Assembly (NCBI RefSeq): GCF_900102195.1
Contig: NZ_FNBE01000002.1
Location: 124,001 to 188,000 of the forward strand
DNA from: Pseudonocardia oroxyli
GTDB taxonomy: Bacteria > Actinomycetota > Actinomycetes > Mycobacteriales > Pseudonocardiaceae
Reading direction: 5' to 3'
Length of the DNA: 64,000 nt
The notes under the pieces were generated by a model. It was given only the letters and a program-made list of their open reading frames with translations. It made no database searches and was not told the origin of the DNA. Made by a program: the position numbers and the translations under genes. This document shows positions 46,465 to 54,684 of this stretch, one piece after another; within the stretch, counting starts at the first letter, position 1, and each line of letters begins with the position of its first letter.

Positions 46465-47778
46465 GACCTCGCGCCCATGGTCACCGCACCCTGGAGTCAA
46501 CGGGGACGTTCGCCGGACCGATGGGCAGGTTCCTGACGCTTCGCCTGCCAGGTCATCCGAACCCCATCGGAGCTTGCGGGCCCAACGCCGAGCGATGCGC
46601 AGGAGCCTGACGCTCCGCGCCCCCGACGATCCGGACGCCCTCCGACCCGGCAGACCCAACGCCACACCATGCCCAGGGCCCGAACGCTCCAGACCCCCGA
46701 CCATCCGAAGGCCCTCAAACCCGCCACGCACACCCCGGCGCGATGCTCAGGTTCCGGATGCTCCGCCTTCCCGACGATCCGGAGGGTCTCAGAGCCACCA
46801 GGCATCCCGCCACACGATGCTCAGGGTCCGGATGGTCCGGGCCGACGATCATCCGGACGCCTCGGAGTGAACCTGCGTGCCTCACCGCGATGCTCAGGTT
46901 CCTGACAGTCCACGTCCCGACCCATCCGAGCAGTACCGGACCCGCCACGCGCACCGCGGGGCGATGCTCAGGATCCTGATGCTCAGATGAGCCGAGATCC
47001 GACGTCCGGCGCATCTGGTCGACGCGCCGCCGCGCGATGCTCAGCTTCCTGGCGCTCTTGGCGCTCGGGTCATCCGGTCGCGGCATCCGATCACAGGCGA
47101 GATCCGACGGCGCCGCGATCAGTCTGACTCAGGCTCCTGACGGTCCTGTGTGCCGACCGTCCGGCGACCGGCGTACTTGGTCGACCCGCTGCGGTGCGTT
47201 GCTCAGCTTGCTGACGATCCGAGGGCGGACGCTCCCGCGCAGGATGAATCGGGTGCCGGACCATCAGGGACCCGAGTCGGCGTCGAGGTGCACCCACCCG
47301 GCCCGCAGGCGCTCGGATGGCCAGTGGCGTGGACCATCAGGATCCTGAGCATCGCGCCGGGTTGTGTGTGGCGGTTCTGAGGGTGTTCGGATGGGTCGGG
47401 AAGCAGGAGCGTCAGGGTCCTCAGCATCGCCCCGAGGTCTGTGTGGCGGGTCTGAGGGCCTTCGGATGGTCGGGGGTCCGGAGCATCCGAGACCTGGGCA
47501 TGGTGTGGCGTTGTGCCTAGCGGGTCGTGGGCCGGCCGGATCGTCGGGGGCCCGGACCATCCGGAACCTGAGCATCGCGCCGGGGTGTGCGTGGCGGGTC
47601 GGAGGGCCTTCGGATGGTCGGGGGTCTGGAGCGTCCGAAACCTGGGCATCGTGTGTCGTTGGGCCTGGCGGGTCTGAGGTCGCTCGGATCGTCGGGAAGG
47701 CGGAGCATCAGGAACCGGAGCGTCTCGCCTGGCGGGTCCGACGGTCCCGGGCCACCTGGATCGTGGCCGGGGCCGCCG
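46465..47778. repeat. gene-free region with about 74-bp degenerate repeats in two opposed blocks
   Basis: Forward units start (CGATGCTCAGG-like) at 46519, 46593, 46667, 46741, 46815, 46888, 46962 and 47035, with period 73-74; two decayed ones start near 47116 and 47197. Reverse units end (CCTGAGCATCG-like) at 47354, 47429, 47503, 47577, 47651 and about 47725. Units also share CCCCCGACCATCCGAAGG and GACCCGCCACGCACA. Several can fold through CCGGATG and CATCCGG (46815 unit). Short ORFs occur but have no family character. It fills the space between convergent genes. Confidence 0.85.
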
Positions 47779-48660
47779 CTAGAACGCCAGGCCGAGTGCG
47801 AGCCCGACGGCCGTCAGGGTGGACCAGGCCAGCAGCACCATGCCCGTCTGCTGCAGCACGCGGATGAGGGGGCGGCCGTCCGCGCCCCGGAGGACGGCGC
47901 GGGTCGGTGGGATCGCGAGGGGGAGCGCGAGCAGGCCGAGCAGGACGGGCAGGCTGAGCACGCCCATTCCGATCGTGAGCACGAACGGGAGCAGGGCGAG
48001 GGCCGCGTAGAAGCGGCGGGTGTCCCGATCGCCGAGCGCGACGGCGAGCGTGCGCTTGCCGACCTCGGTGTCTCCCGCGATGTCTCGCAGGTTGTTCGCG
48101 ACGAGCACCGCGCAGCAGAGCAGGCCGACCCCCACCGCCCCGACGACCGCGAGCGGGCCGATCGTGCCCGACTGGGTGTACGTGGTGCCGAGCGTGCCGA
48201 CCAGGCCGAAGAACACGAACACCGCGACCTCGCCGAGCCCCGCGTAGCCGTAGGGCCGCTTGCCGCCGGTGTAGAACCACGCGCCCGCGATGCACAGCGC
48301 GCCCACCGCGATCAGCCACCACGCGCGGGCCAGTGAGACGAGCGTCAGGCCGGCGAGGGCCGCGATCGCGAAGCACACGAACGCGGCCGTGCGCACCGCT
48401 GCGGGGGTGGCCGCCTTCGAGCCGACGAGCCGCATGGGGCCCACCCGCTCGTCGTCGGTGCCGCGGATGCCGTCGGAGTAGTCGTTGGCGAAGTTGACGC
48501 CGATGACGAGGGCCGCCGCCACGATCAGCGCGAGCACGGCCCGCCCGATCGACACCGTCCCGGACCCGATCGCCGCCCCGGTCCCGACCAGCACCGGCGC
48601 GACGGCCGTGGGCAGGGTCCGCGGCCGTGCGCCCTGGACCCACTGCGCGAGAGAAGCCAC
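47779..48660 (-). CDS. menA: 1,4-dihydroxy-2-naphthoate polyprenyltransferase
   Basis: Attaches the prenyl chain in menaquinone synthesis, in the membrane. 293 residues, about eight hydrophobic segments. Asp-rich motif NFANDYSDGIRGTD near residue 68 and second motif NNLRDIAGDTEVGKRT binds the Mg-diphosphate. GTG start at 48660 gives the family N-terminus WVQGARPRTLP. Counterpart of Rv0534c. Confidence 0.95.
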   Translation of the reverse strand: MASLAQWVQGARPRTLPTAVAPVLVGTGAAIGSGTVSIGRAVLALIVAAALVIGVNFANDYSDGIRGTDDERVGPMRLVGSKAATPAAVRTAAFVCFAIAALAGLTLVSLARAWWLIAVGALCIAGAWFYTGGKRPYGYAGLGEVAVFVFFGLVGTLGTTYTQSGTIGPLAVVGAVGVGLLCCAVLVANNLRDIAGDTEVGKRTLAVALGDRDTRRFYAALALLPFVLTIGMGVLSLPVLLGLLALPLAIPPTRAVLRGADGRPLIRVLQQTGMVLLAWSTLTAVGLALGLAF

Positions 48661-48751
48661 GCCGAAATCTAACCCGCGCGCCCGGCCGATCGACCCCCGC
48701 CCCGGAAGGGTTCCGCGGCGGATCACCAGGCTCCGCAGGCCGCCCGGGCGG

Positions 48752-50341
48752 TCAGCCCGTCGCGGTGGGCTGCTCGACGGTCGCGGCGCCGGCCCGCACC
48801 GCCGCCGCGCCGCCGACCTCCGCGCTGCTCGGCGCCGTCACAGGCCCGGTGTCCGCCGGGTCCGCTGCACCCGCGCCACTCGCGCCCGCGCCGCCGGAAC
48901 CTGCGTCACTCGCGCCCGCGCCGCCGGAACCCGCGCCACTCGCGCCCGCTCCGCCCGCATCCGCGCGACCACCCGCACCCACCACGGAAGCACCCTCACC
49001 CACCGAGCCCGACGCCGTCGGAGCCGCGTCGGAGGCGGCATTCCCGGCGGCGTCCGACCCGGAGCCCGCCGAACCCGGTGCAGCCGCGGCGGCGTGAGTC
49101 GGCTCCTCGCCCGGCGCCGCCGCACCACCCGCGACCGCGTCGCCCGCCGCGGCGCAGGAGGGGGCATCGGTCGCCTCCGGGAGCACCGAGGCGGTGAGGA
49201 ACTGGCCCTCGCCGATCCGGGCCCAGCCCGCGGAGACGCACTCGACCGGGACGTCCGCGCTGTCCGCGGCCACGCCGACCACCGACGCGTCGTCCGAGGG
49301 CGCCGAGCGCACCTGCGCGACCCCCTCGGCGGAGACCTTCGACAGCCGCACCGAGCCGGTCCACAGGTAGTCGACCTGCACCTGGGAGTTGTCCTTGAGG
49401 CCCAACGCGTCCCAGAACACCCCGTCGCCCAGGTCGATGCCGGCGGGGTTCGCGGCCTTGCGGCCGAACTGGTCGTTGCCACCGTTGTAGCCGTCGCGGT
49501 AGGCGGCCTGCGCCTGCGGGACGCCCTGGGGCAGGTCCTTCCACTCCTGGCGCTGGTCGGCGGAGTTCCAGTAGTCGTCGCGGGTGTTCCACGGGCCGAC
49601 GTCCCACACCGGCGCGAACGCGCACTGCCCGTTCGGCGCGCAGACCCGCACCGAGTAGTCGCTGGTGTCGCGCGGGGACAGCGCCCGCCGCGAGGGCAGC
49701 GCCACGAAGTGGTCCCGCTCGGTGATCACGTGTCCGTTGGCGGTGGTGCCGCCCACGAGCCCCTCCCGCGTCGCGAACACGTTGTAGGACAGGGGCGCCT
49801 GCTCGGTCAGCCCTTCGACACCACCCGTCGAGGGCTCGGCCCGCAGCGTCGCCCCGCGGACCGTCGCATCCCCGGTCACGACGAGCCGCCCCTGCACCTC
49901 GGAGGTCCGGGTGGGCAGCTCCGCCACGCCGGCGTCCGAGGACGGGATCCACTCGGTCCAGCCGCCGGTGGCCGTCCGCCCGCGCACGTCCATGGAGGCG
50001 CTGGAACCCGGCGGAACGGTCGCGTCGAGCACCGACTCCACCGCCGACGTCGGGGTGTTCAGGTCCTGGGGTGCGAGCGTCAGCAGCCCGGTGGAGACCA
50101 GGTCGGCGGCGCCCTCGGTGAGCGCCTCGCCGGCAGGTGCGTCCGCGGGCGCACGGAACGCGGTGGCCGGGTCGAGCCGCACCGCACCACCGGACGTCGT
50201 CACCCCCGCCGCCTCGCCGGAGGCGAGATCGGCGGTCCAGGACGTACCGCTCGGTTCGGCCGCGATCGCGGGTGCGATCCCGGCGAGCGTGAGCGCTGCG
50301 GTCGCGGCGGCCAGGACCGCCGTGCGCCACCTCATACGCAT
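48752..50341 (-). CDS. secreted protein with a conserved domain and Gly/Ala/Ser repeat tail
   Basis: 529 residues. Sec signal peptide to about AIAAEPS. A beta-rich first half (SMDVRGRTATGGWTEWIP), a conserved block (NGQCAFAPVWDVGPWNTRDDYW ... NPAGIDLGDGVFWDALGL), an SH3-like stretch (AQVRSAPSDDASVVGVAA), then a tail with GSGGAGASGAG repeats of 30 bp. The middle block occurs in actinobacterial secreted proteins I cannot assign a function to. Cell-wall association is a guess. Confidence 0.7.
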   Translation of the reverse strand: MRMRWRTAVLAAATAALTLAGIAPAIAAEPSGTSWTADLASGEAAGVTTSGGAVRLDPATAFRAPADAPAGEALTEGAADLVSTGLLTLAPQDLNTPTSAVESVLDATVPPGSSASMDVRGRTATGGWTEWIPSSDAGVAELPTRTSEVQGRLVVTGDATVRGATLRAEPSTGGVEGLTEQAPLSYNVFATREGLVGGTTANGHVITERDHFVALPSRRALSPRDTSDYSVRVCAPNGQCAFAPVWDVGPWNTRDDYWNSADQRQEWKDLPQGVPQAQAAYRDGYNGGNDQFGRKAANPAGIDLGDGVFWDALGLKDNSQVQVDYLWTGSVRLSKVSAEGVAQVRSAPSDDASVVGVAADSADVPVECVSAGWARIGEGQFLTASVLPEATDAPSCAAAGDAVAGGAAAPGEEPTHAAAAAPGSAGSGSDAAGNAASDAAPTASGSVGEGASVVGAGGRADAGGAGASGAGSGGAGASDAGSGGAGASGAGAADPADTGPVTAPSSAEVGGAAAVRAGAATVEQPTATG

Positions 50342-50471
50342 TCCGTGCTCCGTCCCGTGTGATCGGTGTGACTACAGGTGAACCTGTGTCGCATGGGACG
50401 AGAGCACAACGGATGAATGTGTAGTGGTCAATCAACGGAGAGTAAGCGACCCCATGGGGTGTCACGATCCG

Positions 50472-51638
50472 TCACCGAGTCGGGGGGTCTCCCACCCGAT
50501 CGAGCAGCGCGGCGACCGCCGTGCGGTCCGGCTTGCCCACGCCCCGCAGCGGAAGCTCGGCCACCAGCTGCATCCGTCGGGGGACGGCGGCCCGTCCCTC
50601 GGTCGCTCGGACGGCCGCGCGCACCGCCTCCAGGTCTGGTCCGGCCCCGGACGGGACGATCGCGGCGGCCACCACCTGCCCCCATTCGGGGTCCGGCAGG
50701 CCGACGACGCACACCGCCGCCACCCCGGCCTGCGCCGCCAGCACCCGCTCGACGGCCGCGGGTGCCACCTTCTCCCCGCCGGTGACGATCACGTCGTCCG
50801 CCCGGCCCAGCACGACGAGCCGCTCCCCGTCCCAGCGGCCGAGGTCCCCGGTCACGAACCGCCCCCCGACGAACGACGCCGCGGTCGCGGCGGGATCGCC
50901 CAGGTAACCCGACGCGAGCACCGGACCGCCGAGGGAGAGCCTGCCGGCGGGGTCCACCCGCGCGTCCACCCCCGCGAGCGGCAGCCCGTCGTAGACACAG
51001 CCCCCGCAGGTCTCGCTCATCCCGTAGGTCGCGACGACCCGGATGCCGGCCGCCTCGGCCCGCTCCCGCAGGGCGGGGGCCAGTGCCGCACCCCCGACGA
51101 GCACGGCGTCGTAGCCGGCGAGGGCGTACATCGCGGCCGCGCCCTCGTCGAGGATCCGACCGAGCTGGGTGGGGACGAGGCTGGTGTAGCGCCGAGCGCC
51201 GTGCGGCAGCCGTCCGGTGGCCCGGGCGAACCCGGCGGGCCGGAACCCGTCCCGGACGTCCTGCAGCACCGGCGGCGCCCCCGCGGCCAGGGCGCGCAGC
51301 ACGACCTGCACCCCGGCGACGTGGTCGACCGGCAGCGCGAGCACCCAGCGCCCGGGACCCCCGAGCCGTTCCTCGGTCGCACGCGCGGAGGCGGTGAGGG
51401 CCGCGGCGGAGAGCATGACGTGCTTGGGCCGGCCGGTGGACCCCGACGTCGAGATGACGACGGCGACCTCGTCCGGCACTTCGTCCGCGGGCGGGGCCGA
51501 CGCGCCGCGCCGATGGTCCGCGGCGGCGAGGGGCAGGACGGCGGGCCCGCTTCCGTCCGTCGCGGCGGTCAACGCGCCGACCAGGTCGTCGAGCGAGTCG
51601 GGCGACCCGTCCAGGGGGAGCACGGACAACGGACGCAT
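50472..51638 (-). CDS. menE: o-succinylbenzoate-CoA ligase
   Basis: Activates o-succinylbenzoate in menaquinone synthesis. 388 residues, shorter than other ANL enzymes, as usual for actinobacterial MenE. ISTSGSTGRPKHVMLS loop, LPVDHVAGVQVV, ATYGMSETCGGCVYDG, VTGDLG, GRADDVIVTGGEKVAP and Lys in GVGKPDR. ATG 51638 was chosen over an upstream ATG located in the palindrome. Downstream of menB on the same strand. Confidence 0.93.
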   Translation of the reverse strand: MRPLSVLPLDGSPDSLDDLVGALTAATDGSGPAVLPLAAADHRRGASAPPADEVPDEVAVVISTSGSTGRPKHVMLSAAALTASARATEERLGGPGRWVLALPVDHVAGVQVVLRALAAGAPPVLQDVRDGFRPAGFARATGRLPHGARRYTSLVPTQLGRILDEGAAAMYALAGYDAVLVGGAALAPALRERAEAAGIRVVATYGMSETCGGCVYDGLPLAGVDARVDPAGRLSLGGPVLASGYLGDPAATAASFVGGRFVTGDLGRWDGERLVVLGRADDVIVTGGEKVAPAAVERVLAAQAGVAAVCVVGLPDPEWGQVVAAAIVPSGAGPDLEAVRAAVRATEGRAAVPRRMQLVAELPLRGVGKPDRTAVAALLDRVGDPPTR

Positions 51639-51655
51639 GTCGCGCACCGTACCGG

Positions 51656-51723
51656 CGCCTCCGGCGCTCGTGAGTGGTAAGTGGTGCCAGAGCACCACTT
51701 ACCACTCACAGGCGCCGGAGGCG
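51656..51723. repeat. 68-bp palindrome between menB and menE
   Basis: Inner arms GTGAGTGGTAAGTGGTGC and GCACCACTTACCACTCAC (51670-51687, 51692-51709) are perfect with a 4-nt loop. Outer arms of 14 bp (CGCCTCCGGCGC core) pair with two mismatches. It ends 4 bp from the menB stop and could end or attenuate the menB-menE message. Confidence 0.85.
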
Positions 51724-51727
51724 CGGA

Positions 51728-52636
51728 TCAGTAGTGCCAGGGGTAGGGCGCCCAGTCGGGGTCGCGCTTCTCGAGGAAGGCGTCGCGGCCCTCGACGGCC
51801 TCGTCGGTCATGTAGGCCAGGCGGGTCGCCTCGCCCGCGAAGAGCTGCTGGCCGACCAGGCCGTCGTCGGTGAGGTTGAACGCGTACTTGAGCATGCGCT
51901 GGGCCTGCGGGGACTTGCCCAGGATCTCCCGCCCCCACTGGAGGGCCTCGGCCTCGAGGGAGGCGTGCGGGTAGACGGCGTTCACCGCGCCCATGGCGTG
52001 CATCTGCTCGGCGGTGTAGGTCCGGCCGAGGAAGAAGATCTCCCGGGCGAACTTCTGGCCGACCTGCTTGGCCAGGTAGGCCGAGCCGTAGCCGCCGTCG
52101 AAGGAGCCGACGTCGGCGTCCGTCTGCTTGAACCGGGCGTGCTCGGCGGAGGCCAGGGTGAGGTCGGCGACGGCGTGCAGGGAGTGCCCGCCGCCCGCCG
52201 CCCAGCCGTTGACCACGGCGATGACGGGCTTGGGCATGAAGCGGATCAGGCGCTGGCACTCCAGGATGTGCAGCCGCCCGGCCCGGCCCGCCTGCACGGT
52301 GTCGGCGGTGTCCCCGTCCGCGTACTGGTAGCCGGTGCGGCCGCGGATGCGCTGGTCGCCGCCGGAGCAGAAGGCCCAGCCCCCGTCCTTCGGGGAGGGC
52401 CCGTTCCCGGTGAGCAGCACGGCGCCGACGTCCGCGCTCGTGCGGGCGTGCTCGAGCGCGGCGTAGAGCTCGTCCACGGTGTGCGGGCGGAAGGCGTTGC
52501 GGACCTGGGGGCGGTCGAACGCGATCCGCACGACGCCGCAGTCCACGGCCCGGTGGTAGGTGATGTCGGAGAACGCGAACCCCGACACCGGGGACCAGGC
52601 CGCCGGGTCGAAGGTCTCCGAGACGAAATCGCTCAC
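51728..52636 (-). CDS. menB: 1,4-dihydroxy-2-naphthoyl-CoA synthase
   Basis: Crotonase-fold ring closure in menaquinone synthesis. 302 residues. FDRPQVRNAFRPHTVDEL, CSGGDQRIRG, VVNGWAAGGGHSLH, and KQTDADVGSFDGGYGSAYLA with the catalytic Asp and Tyr. GTG start at 52636, 9 bp after the ANTAR gene on the same strand. Counterpart of Rv0548c. Confidence 0.96.
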   Translation of the reverse strand: MSDFVSETFDPAAWSPVSGFAFSDITYHRAVDCGVVRIAFDRPQVRNAFRPHTVDELYAALEHARTSADVGAVLLTGNGPSPKDGGWAFCSGGDQRIRGRTGYQYADGDTADTVQAGRAGRLHILECQRLIRFMPKPVIAVVNGWAAGGGHSLHAVADLTLASAEHARFKQTDADVGSFDGGYGSAYLAKQVGQKFAREIFFLGRTYTAEQMHAMGAVNAVYPHASLEAEALQWGREILGKSPQAQRMLKYAFNLTDDGLVGQQLFAGEATRLAYMTDEAVEGRDAFLEKRDPDWAPYPWHY

Positions 52637-52645
52637 CGCCCGACC

Positions 52646-52939
52646 CTAACGGCGCCGCTCCACGTCGAACGCGTCGGCGATGTCGGCGGCGAGGGTCCCT
52701 CCGCTCGGCAGCACCTCCACGATCTCCGTCGCGATCTCCCGCAGCTTGCGGTTGCTGCTCTGCGACACCGCGATGAGCATGCGGAAGGCCTGCTCCTCGT
52801 CGCACCGGTGGACGAGCATGAGCATGCCCTTGGCCTGTTCGATCACCGGCCGGCTGCGCAGCGCGCTCTCGAGCTGGGCGATGCGTTCGACCAGCAGTGC
52901 GGCCTCGTCCGGGCGTGACGGATCGAGGTCTTCGGGCAT
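52646..52939 (-). CDS. ANTAR-domain RNA-binding regulator
   Basis: 97 residues. A short coiled coil (VERIAQLESALRS) then an ANTAR domain (about 30-85: VIEQAKGMLMLVHRCDEEQAFRMLIAVSQ). Such proteins bind tandem hexaloop hairpins and prevent termination. There is no GAF or receiver input domain, so the signal is unknown. ATG 52939 has AGGTGG upstream; GTG 52945 is possible. It probably heads an ANTAR-menB-menE operon. Confidence 0.85.
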   Translation of the reverse strand: MPEDLDPSRPDEAALLVERIAQLESALRSRPVIEQAKGMLMLVHRCDEEQAFRMLIAVSQSSNRKLREIATEIVEVLPSGGTLAADIADAFDVERRR

Positions 52940-53047
52940 GTCCACCTGTCCAGCGGGTCTCGGTCTACTGGGACCGCGGGCCTCGCTGCTGGACTCGCGC
53001 GGAGGACGTTACCAAGCACCGGCCCGCGCCCGGGGCCAAGGTCCGAA

Positions 53048-53076
53048 TTGACCGGTGACGTGTCGCATGCCACTCT
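53048..53076 (+). promoter_or_regulatory. promoter and operator of the GntR/FadR-type gene
   Basis: TTGACC (53048-53053), 17 nt, CACTCT (53071-53076). The bases 53063-53074, GTCGCATGCCAC overlap the spacer and -10 box and match the palindrome GTGGCATGCCAC at 11 of 12. The same arrangement recurs at 53808-53836. Confidence 0.5.
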
Positions 53077-53100
53077 CGCCGACGAGCCGGTGGGAGGCCC

Positions 53101-53811
53101 ATGAAACCCCTGCGGGAGACGACGAGTGTCAACGCACAGGTGCTCTCCGCCCTGCGCGCCGCGGTGATCAGCGGGGAGCTCGCACCCGGGAGTCTCTACT
53201 CGGTCCAGACCCTCGCGACCCAGCTGGGCGTGTCCCGGACGCCCGTCCGCGAGGCGCTGATCAAGCTCGCGCAGCAGGGCATGGTGCGCTTCGAGCGCAA
53301 CCGCGGGGTCCGGGTGCTGCTCACCAGCCTGCACGACCTCGAGGAGGTCTTCGCGCTGCGGCTGCTGCTCGAGCCGGCGGCCACCCGACGCGCCGTCGAC
53401 CGGCTGGACGCCGCCCAGCTCAAGGAGCTGCGGCGCACGTTCGCGCACATGGAGAAGGCCGCGAAGTCCGACGACGAGTTCACGATGTTCGAACACGACC
53501 GCCGCTTCCACCGGGTGCTGCTGGAGGCGGCGGGCAACGCCCGGCTGGCCGGGATCGTCGACGGCCTGCGGGACATGGTGCTGCGCCGCGGCGTGTCGAC
53601 CGCGCGGGAGTCCCGCAGCCTGGACGACATCGTCGCCGAGCACCGGGTGATCCTCGACCTGGTCGAGGACGGGGACGCGGTCGGCGCGGCGGAGGCGATG
53701 CGCGCGCACGTGGAGCACACCGCGGCCCTGCTGATCGCGCAGGAGGCGGGCGGCGAGCCCGTCGACGTCGACCTCTCCTGGACGACAGGTGCGGTGATGC
53801 GCACGAATTGA
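53101..53811 (+). CDS. GntR family regulator, FadR/FCD subfamily
   Basis: 236 residues. Winged helix at about 10-75 (LATQLGVSRTPVREALIKLAQQGMVRFERNRGVRV) and an all-helical FCD ligand domain (about 85-220) with metal-ligand candidates in EHDRRFHRVLLEAAGN and EHRVILDLVEDGD. ATG 53101 with GGGAGG upstream. Palindromic sites at its own promoter and at that of the lactonase gene make it the likely repressor of the 53.9-59.4 kb cluster. Confidence 0.88.
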   Translation: MKPLRETTSVNAQVLSALRAAVISGELAPGSLYSVQTLATQLGVSRTPVREALIKLAQQGMVRFERNRGVRVLLTSLHDLEEVFALRLLLEPAATRRAVDRLDAAQLKELRRTFAHMEKAAKSDDEFTMFEHDRRFHRVLLEAAGNARLAGIVDGLRDMVLRRGVSTARESRSLDDIVAEHRVILDLVEDGDAVGAAEAMRAHVEHTAALLIAQEAGGEPVDVDLSWTTGAVMRTN

Positions 53812-53836
53812 CGAGTGGCATGCCACATGCCACGGT
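53808..53836 (+). promoter_or_regulatory. promoter and operator of the lactonase gene cluster
   Basis: TTGACG (53808-53813), 17 nt, CACGGT (53831-53836). The spacer holds the perfect 12-bp palindrome GTGGCATGCCAC (53815-53826). Both this promoter and the one at 53048 begin with GAATTGAC, so the regulator should control both. Confidence 0.55.
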
Positions 53837-53871
53837 GTCACCGCCCACCCCTCAGTGCCGAAGGGACCATC

Positions 53872-54684
53872 GTGGCCACTGCGAACCGAGTCTCCGTGAT
53901 CCCGTGCGGAGCCATGACCGCCGACCTGACCTGGCTGCTGCTCAAGCCGGGTGTGAGCATCAAGCCCCGCCAGGAGAAGGGGTCCCCGATCGACTGGGTC
54001 GACGTCCCGACGCACTGCGTGCTCGTCGAGACCGACGAGGGGAAGCTCCTGTGGGACACCTCCTGTCCGGCCGACTGGGAGGAGCGCTGGGGCCCGACGG
54101 GCCTGCAGGACTTCTTCCCCTACGACAAGGCCGGGCCGGACGACTACCTCGACTCCCGGCTGAACCAGATGGGCGTCGGCCTGGACGAGATCGACTACGT
54201 CGTGCTCTCGCACCTGCACTTCGACCACGCGGGCAACGCGAACCTGTTCAAGAACACCCACGCGAAGATGGTGTGCTCGGACAAGGAGAAGGAGTTCGCG
54301 CTGAACTTCGAGGGCGACTTCAACGGCGCGCACCTCAAGGCGGACTACGAGGGCCTGAACTGGGAGACCGTCAGCGGTGACGTGGACTTCCTGCCCGGCG
54401 TCAAGCTGATCCAGACGCCCGGGCACACCGTCGGCTGCATGTCCATGCAGGTCGACCTGCCGGACACCGGGACGATGATCTTCACCTCGGACGCGGTGTA
54501 CATGGGGGACAGCTACGGCCCGCCCGCCGCGCCCGCCGCGATCGTGAACAACCTGGAGCAGTGGTTCAGCTCGGTGGAGAAGCTGCGCGGTATCCAGGAG
54601 CAGACCTCCGCGCAGATGATCTTCGGGCACGACGCGAACCAGATCCACGAGCTGCGCAAGGCGCCTGAGGGGTCCTACACGTGA
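53872..54684 (+). CDS. metallo-beta-lactamase-fold lactonase (N-acyl homoserine lactonase family)
   Basis: 270 residues, GTG start after AAGGGA. Complete dinuclear metal site: HLHFDH (His114, His116, Asp118, His119), His185 in TPGHTVGC, Asp207 in FTSDAV and His253 in FGHDAN. AiiA/BlcC-type lactonases open homoserine lactones or gamma-butyrolactone. In this cluster a gamma-lactone yielding a hydroxyacid for the next enzyme is the likely substrate, which is inference. 4-bp overlap with the next gene. Confidence 0.85.
   Translation: MATANRVSVIPCGAMTADLTWLLLKPGVSIKPRQEKGSPIDWVDVPTHCVLVETDEGKLLWDTSCPADWEERWGPTGLQDFFPYDKAGPDDYLDSRLNQMGVGLDEIDYVVLSHLHFDHAGNANLFKNTHAKMVCSDKEKEFALNFEGDFNGAHLKADYEGLNWETVSGDVDFLPGVKLIQTPGHTVGCMSMQVDLPDTGTMIFTSDAVYMGDSYGPPAAPAAIVNNLEQWFSSVEKLRGIQEQTSAQMIFGHDANQIHELRKAPEGSYT

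Noticed and set aside
46519-47727. CRISPR array
   Set aside because: The regular period of 74 has no alternation of constant repeat and unique spacer; the whole unit is conserved and degenerate, orientation switches, and there are no cas genes.
46187-47867. Several 60-230 codon ORFs in the repeat region
   Set aside because: They occur on both strands, follow the 74-bp unit, and show only Pro/Arg/Ser-rich translations with no start signals.
51656-51723. ANTAR target RNA
   Set aside because: Known ANTAR sites are two stems with hexaloops (A first, G fourth). This palindrome has one stem with a 4-nt loop.
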